Positions 59,301-64,000 of a stretch of DNA of 64,000 nucleotides are shown piece by piece. The notes below the pieces were generated by a model. It was not told where the DNA came from. It worked only from the letters and a program-made list of their open reading frames with translations, and did not search any database. The translations under genes were made by a program, and so were the position numbers. Every line of letters begins with the position of its first letter. Positions within the stretch are counted from its first letter, which is position 1. Source of the DNA: Sipunculus nudus (Eukaryota; Annelida; Sipuncula; Golfingiida; Sipunculidae); the NCBI GenBank assembly GCA_026874595.1, contig CM049309.1, positions 55,030,079-55,094,078 on the forward strand, given 5' to 3'.

Positions 59301-62300
59301 TTGTCCATAAAGGGAAACAAACACATGATGTCATAATACATACCTGTCCATAAAGGGAAACAAATACAAGATACCATTATACATACCTGCCCATCAGGTG
59401 AAACAAACACAAGATGTCGTAATACATGCCTGCCCATCAAGCGAAACAAACTCATGAAAACTCATAACAAAGAGAGAGATATATGATGACAAGTCTGTTT
59501 TCCACGACCAAAATATTTTTCATAAAATGTCACCAGATAATTTGAAGGTTTGCCCTTTTGATCCTCTCTGTACTTGTCCATATTTATATAGTTCAGCATG
59601 GATATTTGATGCAGTCTCGGTAGATATGTTTCATGGATTTCATATATACAGATCCCTTCAGTATCCATGTAGCTTGACATTGTTTAAGAATAACAGACTC
59701 TAGCATGGCATTTAAATTATGTTGTTTCAGATTGAAAAATTGGTGGAAAGGTCAACCTATGAAAAGTACATGAGATTCAAGTTTGAAAGAGGTAAGTTTT
59801 TTATCCATCTTTAACCATAAATCTAAAAGCTGTTACACAGAGTGACCATGTAGTGATGAGGATGGGTGGATTATGGTAGTTAAAGTTAATTTGACAATTT
59901 CAAATTTGACACTTCAATTTTATGGATAAACTAGAAAATTTCACTCAGAGAGTGCAGATCTCTGCCAAGGCAGCTCATTACCCGCTTGCAGCATTGTCAG
60001 AAATGCAATGTTTTCCCCTAAATAATTCTGGATCCAGATTATCTAGATCACCCCCAACATTTAATTAATTGTTCTTTGTATCATTGCTGAGCTAACCTGA
60101 AACTTCATCAAAATCTGTTCAAAACATTTTGAGTAATGTTTATAGTCAGTTATAGCTGAGCGTAGTCATACATGGGTCACATTTTTTGTCTGTGATTTGC
60201 AGAGATTGAGATGGACCCAAACAGGACTTGGTGTCCAGAGGTAGGCTGTGAGACGATCTGTCATGTCTGCTCAGCTGCTGCCAGTGCTACAGGAGAGAAC
60301 CTACAAGCCAAGGCAGTCAGTTGCCCTACAGTAAGCACAAAACCTAAATACTATAAACTTTTTTATTTTACATGGATTGTGATTATTATAACTAAACATG
60401 ACACTCTTCATGTTTTAGGAATGTAGTGTTTGTTAGTGTCTAGATGTGGATGAAACCTGGTCCTGTAGAAAACCAGCAGCCATAGAAGATCCACTACCAC
60501 CTACTCTCAGCCACGCCGGGGACTGCACTGGGGTCACCTGTGGAGAGAGCAGAGCATTATACCCCTTTACTGTCCAGGCCACTGTAACCTTAATTCACTA
60601 AATAGTAAATCCACATTAATTTCATATTATAATGTCCCATAAATGTGCTGGAGAGATGAAGATAAAACTTGTTTGTCTGATGGAACACCATTCCTATTGT
60701 ATAGTTAGATCATGTGATGATTATTCTGTTTTGGTCATCTTTGTAGTGTGGACTGCGATTCTGCTCACTTTGTAAATCTCGATGGCACGCCAATCAAACA
60801 TGTGACGAGTTCATGAAGAGTGGCCGCAAGGAGGATGAAGGGTGAGTTTATATACTATCTTTATTACTCCCGGGGATTTTTCTTTCATAAAAACTTGTAG
60901 GAAAACTAATTATGGTATTCTTGCTGTGATTTGTGTCTTTGAGATTTAGCTTTTTGTTGCCATGACACACGGTTCTCCAAATTGGATTAAAACAGGAATT
61001 TTAATATTTATATACTTACGAAAGGATGTCAAGGTTCAATCAGTGCTGAGAAGCTGCTTTGTTGATTTTCATTTATAATCAGATTAAGCGTGAATTGTCA
61101 TGGGGTTTGTCCCAGGTGGGGTTTGTCCCAAACCAGACGTCTCATTGAATTATCCAAGACCAGACCAAGCTCAGGAATATCCTGGGCCAGACTTTGTGTT
61201 GGGTTATCCTAGGCCTGACTGATACAGATGCTGACTTGTGACAATGCTTGAACAAATTCCAAGACGGCTACATATCCCACAGAAAACATGATTTATTGTA
61301 AAACATCATTGATGGACTCGCATAAATATTGTTCTTTGGTTTATACTGGCATACACATACTCCTTAAAGGGAGAATAATAATTTTTTTACATATAAATTG
61401 ATTGACTTTAGACCATGAGTGGTTAGTATTTATGTTTACCATTGAGAATTTGGCTAAGGGTTATCATAGATCAGCTTTGGCCTGGGGTTATCCTGTTTCA
61501 GCCTTAGCCTTGGGTTCTCCTGAGTCAGTTTTAGCCAAGGGTTATCCTGGTACAGCCTTATTTTCAGGTTATCCTGGGTCTGTTTTAGCCAAGGGTTATC
61601 CTGGTATAGCCTTAGTTTCAGGTTCTCCTGAGTCAGTTTTAGCCAAGGGTTATCCTGGTACAGCCTTAGTTTCAGGTTATCCTGGGTCTGCTTTAGCCAA
61701 GGGTTATCCTGGTTCAGCTTAAGTCTTGGATTATTCTGGGTCAGTTTTAGCAAGGGTTATCCTGGTTCAACCTTAGTCGGGGGTTATCCTGGGCCAGCGC
61801 TTGATAGGGTGTATTTCAGGACAATTTTAGTTAAGTGTTATCCTAAGCCAGATTTACCATCAAGCTCAGCCATGTTCAGATTTATTTGTCAAGTTTTGGC
61901 TGGTATAGATTTTATGTCAAATCACTTGGGTAGATTTGCTTAAAGAAATATCCATCATTTTTTAATAAAAGACCATCATAACCTTTTATCCTTAATAGAG
62001 TATAATGAAATATGAAATAGAGACTCTGGAGTGATGACTTCCTTGCGTGTATTTCAGCATTCCTTTCCACTGTGCAGAGGATTCAAACATCAAACGATGT
62101 CCAGTGTGCCATGTCCCTATAGAGAGGAATGACGGCTGTGCCCAAATGATGTGTAAAAGATGTAAACATGTCTTTTGTTGGTACTGCTTAGCGTCATTAG
62201 ATGTAAGTGCCTCCACTTTACAAAACCTTTAATAATGTTGACTTTTCAGCATGTGCAATGTAAGAGTTATTGACATTAGATATGTTTTAATATTACTGCA

Positions 62301-63435
62301 AATTAAATGACCTGAATGAATAAAATCTCCACCTACAATGTCAGTCTTAAATAGCAATGTGAAGAGCTCCATCGTTCTGCTTGTTTTAGTTGCTCTGGTT
62401 TATTTGACAGAGTGATTTGTTTGTTTCAGGATGATTTTCTCTTACGGCATTATGACAGGGGACCATGCAAAAACAAACTGGGGCATTCAAGAGCATCTGT
62501 CATATGGCACAGGACACAGGTGAGGCCAGCATGTGGACACATTGGTTCAAGTTTTACATCTGTATACTTAGACTAATTAGCAGTTTCTTCATCTTTGCTT
62601 ACATGCAATCCAGACTGTATGGTCTCTCTTAATTGTGTCCAGTTTCTGGATGTGAATAGATTTTGGCAGACATGTGAGCTTATGGGCCATGGTGTGGCAT
62701 TGTCCGTAAGCATATACTAACATAACAATCTCAGAAACTACAAGAGCTAGCATCACAAAGTTTTGTGCAAATGTTGATCACATGACTTACATTTGAAATT
62801 GAGGTTTTTGAGGTGCCACCTACACCAACCAGTTTTTTTTTATGAGCAAATACCTCATATTTTAACCTCTTTCAGCTTAAAATGTTTTATGGTAAAACTG
62901 TCAAGCTGAATGGTTGAATTTTCACAAGAATAATCCTAGGGTGGGGCTCTTTCCATTGTATAAAAATAGATTGGGTTCATTGATTTTTGGTGGGGTCATA
63001 GAAAGCTTAAGTTGGTCTTGTGGCCATTAGTAAGCCTATTACTTGATATGACAATTTTTGCGGCTCTCTCCGGACATGTCAACATGGCTAAGGCATGAAA
63101 GAGCAAATATATTCAATTTCAACTTGTTTTGATGATTATAAATCATTACCTCCTTGTGGTTACAGCTGTATGGTAGTAGGTAGTAGCTACACAGTTCTCT
63201 GTGGATATATTTTAATTTTTGCAAAGGTGTATCTTTTGCTTCATTATTTAAGACCTTTTCCAGTTTAAATGTTTGATTCTTCCATTTGCAGGTGGTAGGG
63301 ATTTTTGCTGGCTTTGGAGTACTCCTCCTGGTTGCATCACCATTTCTACTTCTGGCTGCACCGTGTATTTTGTGTTGCAAGTGTAAAGTGTGCAAGTGTT
63401 GCGAGGAGGATGACACAGACACAGTGCCCTCCTGA
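56177..63435 (+). CDS. RNF144A: RNF144-type RBR E3 ubiquitin ligase (whole gene, 8 coding exons, 301 aa)
   Basis: RBR ligases take ubiquitin from an E2 at RING1 onto a cysteine in RING2 and then to the substrate. Joined exons are 56177-56314, 59007-59111, 59731-59791, 60203-60330, 60747-60841, 62058-62202, 62430-62519 and 63292-63435: all GT-AG, in phase, 906 bases, 301 residues plus stop (human RNF144A 292, RNF144B 303). RING1 zinc ligands are C21, C24, C39, C41, C44, C47, C66 and C71. The IBR spans exons 4-5. RING2 has RCPVC...NDGCAQMMC with catalytic Cys203. A C-terminal membrane helix (255 to about 279) keeps the GxxxG motif (G257, G261) and is followed by a cysteine-rich tail. The very high similarity to RNF144A/B is from recalled sequence; A versus B cannot be decided here, and one gene may represent both. 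Confidence 0.94.
56348..57030 (+). mobile_element. Repeat element in RNF144 intron 1
   Basis: The word CGGGGGATACTATG (56402) recurs as TGGGGATACTATGG (56980), and ACCTG/GTGCCACCTGTT words occur inside. It looks like a degraded core-repeat element. Boundaries are approximate. Confidence 0.4.
57266..58733 (+). mobile_element. GTATCCGCC family element, copy 3, in RNF144 intron 1
   Basis: Complete copy of about 1.47 kb, from CTAGAATACGGGTAGTCGAC to the hairpin end TTTTGGCGGATACAAT. Fewer core units than copy 1, including one hybrid unit near 57838-57870 where the two unit types join. No frame of note. Confidence 0.7.
59007..59111 (+). CDS. RNF144A: RNF144 coding exon 2 (residues 47-81)
   Basis: Acceptor GTTTTCAG, donor ACAGAG|GTAAGC, phase 0. 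Encodes [20 protein letters not shown] then [15 protein letters not shown], the rest of RING1. Confidence 0.92.
59218..59465 (+). repeat. 43-bp minisatellite in RNF144 intron 2
   Basis: About six units of AATACATACCTGTCCATAAA then GGGAAACAAACACATGATGTCGT. The 101-codon minus frame across it is a by-product. Confidence 0.85.
59731..59791 (+). CDS. RNF144A: RNF144 coding exon 3 (residues 82-102)
   Basis: A 61-base exon, easily missed. Acceptor GTTGTTTCAG, donor AAAGAG|GTAAGT, exit phase 1. Encodes [20 protein letters not shown], the helix linking RING1 to the IBR. Confidence 0.92.
60203..60330 (+). CDS. RNF144A: RNF144 coding exon 4 (residues 102-144)
   Basis: Acceptor GATTTGCAG, donor CCTACA|GTAAGC. 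Carries the first half of the IBR, with [16 protein letters not shown] and SCPT. Of two nearby AGs, the first is required for phase. Confidence 0.92.
60350..60586 (-). mobile_element. SINE-like copy B in RNF144 intron 4
   Basis: Shares with 20760-21014, in the same orientation, the left word TTTATTTTACATGGATTGTG and the right part CCACGCCGGGGACTGCACTG ... GAGAGAGC...CCCCTTTACTGTCCA. More decayed than copy A. It starts about 20 bases after the exon 4 donor. Confidence 0.55.
60747..60841 (+). CDS. RNF144A: RNF144 coding exon 5 (residues 145-176)
   Basis: Acceptor CATCTTTGTAG, donor GAAGG|GTGAGT, exit phase 2. Encodes [20 protein letters not shown] then [11 protein letters not shown], the second IBR half with its C..C....C..C..H....C spacing. 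Confidence 0.92.
61440..61800 (+). repeat. 27-bp minisatellite in RNF144 intron 5
   Basis: Alternating 27-base units GGTTATCCTGGTACAGCCTT/AGTTTCA and GGTTATCCTGGGTCTGTTTT/AGCCAAG. Decayed units extend left to about 61100 and right to about 61860. As 27 is divisible by 3, a 106-codon frame reads GYPGxALxx repeats. No splice logic or homology supports it as protein. Confidence 0.88.
62058..62202 (+). CDS. RNF144A: RNF144 coding exon 6 (residues 176-224), RING2
   Basis: Acceptor GTATTTCAG, donor TTAGAT|GTAAGT, phase 0. Contains [20 protein letters not shown], where the cysteine after NDG (Cys203) aligns with the catalytic cysteine of RNF144A, then [18 protein letters not shown]. Confidence 0.94.
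62430..62519 (+). CDS. RNF144A: RNF144 coding exon 7 (residues 225-254)
   Basis: Acceptor GTTTGTTTCAG, donor ACACAG|GTGAGG. Encodes [20 protein letters not shown] then [10 protein letters not shown], almost identical to vertebrate RNF144 proteins. Confidence 0.94.
62520..63291 (+). other. RNF144 intron 7 content
   Basis: 772 bases. The only notable words are GAGGTGCCACCTACACC near 62808, a remnant of the GGTGGCGCCACC repeats. Confidence 0.45.
63292..63435 (+). CDS. RNF144A: RNF144 coding exon 8 with stop (residues 255-301)
   Basis: Acceptor CATTTGCAG, stop TGA at 63433-63435. [20 protein letters not shown] then LAAPCILCC is the membrane anchor. The tail [17 protein letters not shown] has several cysteines that could be lipidated. 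No AATAAA was found before the window end, so the 3' UTR probably continues past 64000. Confidence 0.94.
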   Translation: MVGIFAGFGVLLLVASPFLLLAAPCILCCKCKVCKCCEEDDTDTVPS

Positions 63436-64000
63436 TTACGAGGCTGCCTGTTAAAACTGTGCTGTGTGATCTCAACCCTACCCTGTGACAGCTCAACTAC
63501 TGCTTTCCCACCCAGTCACACAACTTGTTTGAATTTGTGCCAAACAGATGAAACTTTTGTCATAATTTTATTCCTTTTATGTTAGCTTAAGTACAAACAG
63601 ATGGAACTTGTATATATATATATATATTTATTTATTAATAGTGGAAAAGGATTTCACAGTCCATTAACTGAAAATCTAGATGAATGACAATTGGTTAAGA
63701 TTATGGGTAAATACATGGTTTTCTTGTAAGCAGAAGAGTGGCCTGCTGATAGTTTTTCAGACTGGGTTATATTATGAATGTGCCAAGTTTATTGAATTTT
63801 CTTGAAAAAATGTTGCAACCTGTTGACATTTGACACCATGGATATATTATTACAGAATTTCTCATTTAAATGTACTGCAGATCTAGCTCTGAAGTACCTT
63901 GCATTGAGAACATTTGAGAAAATGTATGGTGTGACAAGGTCATTCCTTTAAATTCAGTCACCCCTTGAAATTCAAATATTCACCTTGGCTGATGGCCTAA
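63436..64000 (+). other. RNF144A: RNF144 3' untranslated / downstream sequence
   Basis: Follows the stop codon to the window end. A short TA microsatellite lies at about 63611-63627. No canonical polyadenylation hexamer is visible. Confidence 0.4.

Overview
The window is metazoan nuclear DNA. Protein-coding exons are small, bounded by GT-AG introns of up to about 4 kb, and sit in an AT-rich background full of microsatellites, minisatellites and non-autonomous DNA transposons. I read it as a lophotrochozoan, most likely a bivalve mollusc. The main reason is the abundance of transposable elements carrying internal arrays of 140-300 bp core repeats, an architecture known from bivalve genomes. 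The species cannot be fixed from the sequence alone.

Only two genes can be supported, and both can be reconstructed as complete coding sequences. On the minus strand (40117 down to 26167), seven coding exons add up to exactly 1461 bases and encode a 486-residue PIGW, the GPI-anchor inositol acyltransferase of the ER membrane. On the plus strand (56177 to 63435), eight coding exons add up to 906 bases and encode a 301-residue RNF144-type RBR E3 ubiquitin ligase with RING1, IBR, RING2 with catalytic Cys203, and a C-terminal membrane anchor. The genes are arranged head to head about 16 kb apart. A candidate divergent promoter with two 5' splice donors facing away from each other lies near 45.9 kb. 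The two proteins have no known shared pathway, although both act at membranes.

Layout: 1-23.4 kb holds no recognisable gene, only AT, CT, GT and poly-C/G tracts, several minisatellites, a pogo-like element (18.6-19.4 kb) and a SINE-like copy (20.8-21.0 kb). 23.45-26.27 kb is a near-perfect 1.4 kb tandem duplication that copies the 3' end of PIGW. 26.2-40.1 kb is PIGW. Its introns carry a hAT-type element with a perfect 8-bp target duplication, a 3.4 kb inverted-repeat composite, core-repeat elements and small MITEs. 40.4-43.5 kb has two large minisatellites and a truncated core-repeat element. 43.5-45.6 kb has two copies of another repeat family, one interrupted by a 610 bp TA-flanked foldback element. 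45.8-46.3 kb is the candidate promoter. 49-52.1 kb has two more core-repeat elements, one with eight 180 bp repeats and a Helitron-like 3' end. 56.1-63.4 kb is RNF144, with repeats in several introns.

No rRNA, tRNA, CRISPR array, operon or virus-derived gene was seen. The most interesting content is structural: families of core-repeat transposons sharing a GGTGGCGCCACC palindrome, nested insertions, and the recent duplication that clips PIGW.
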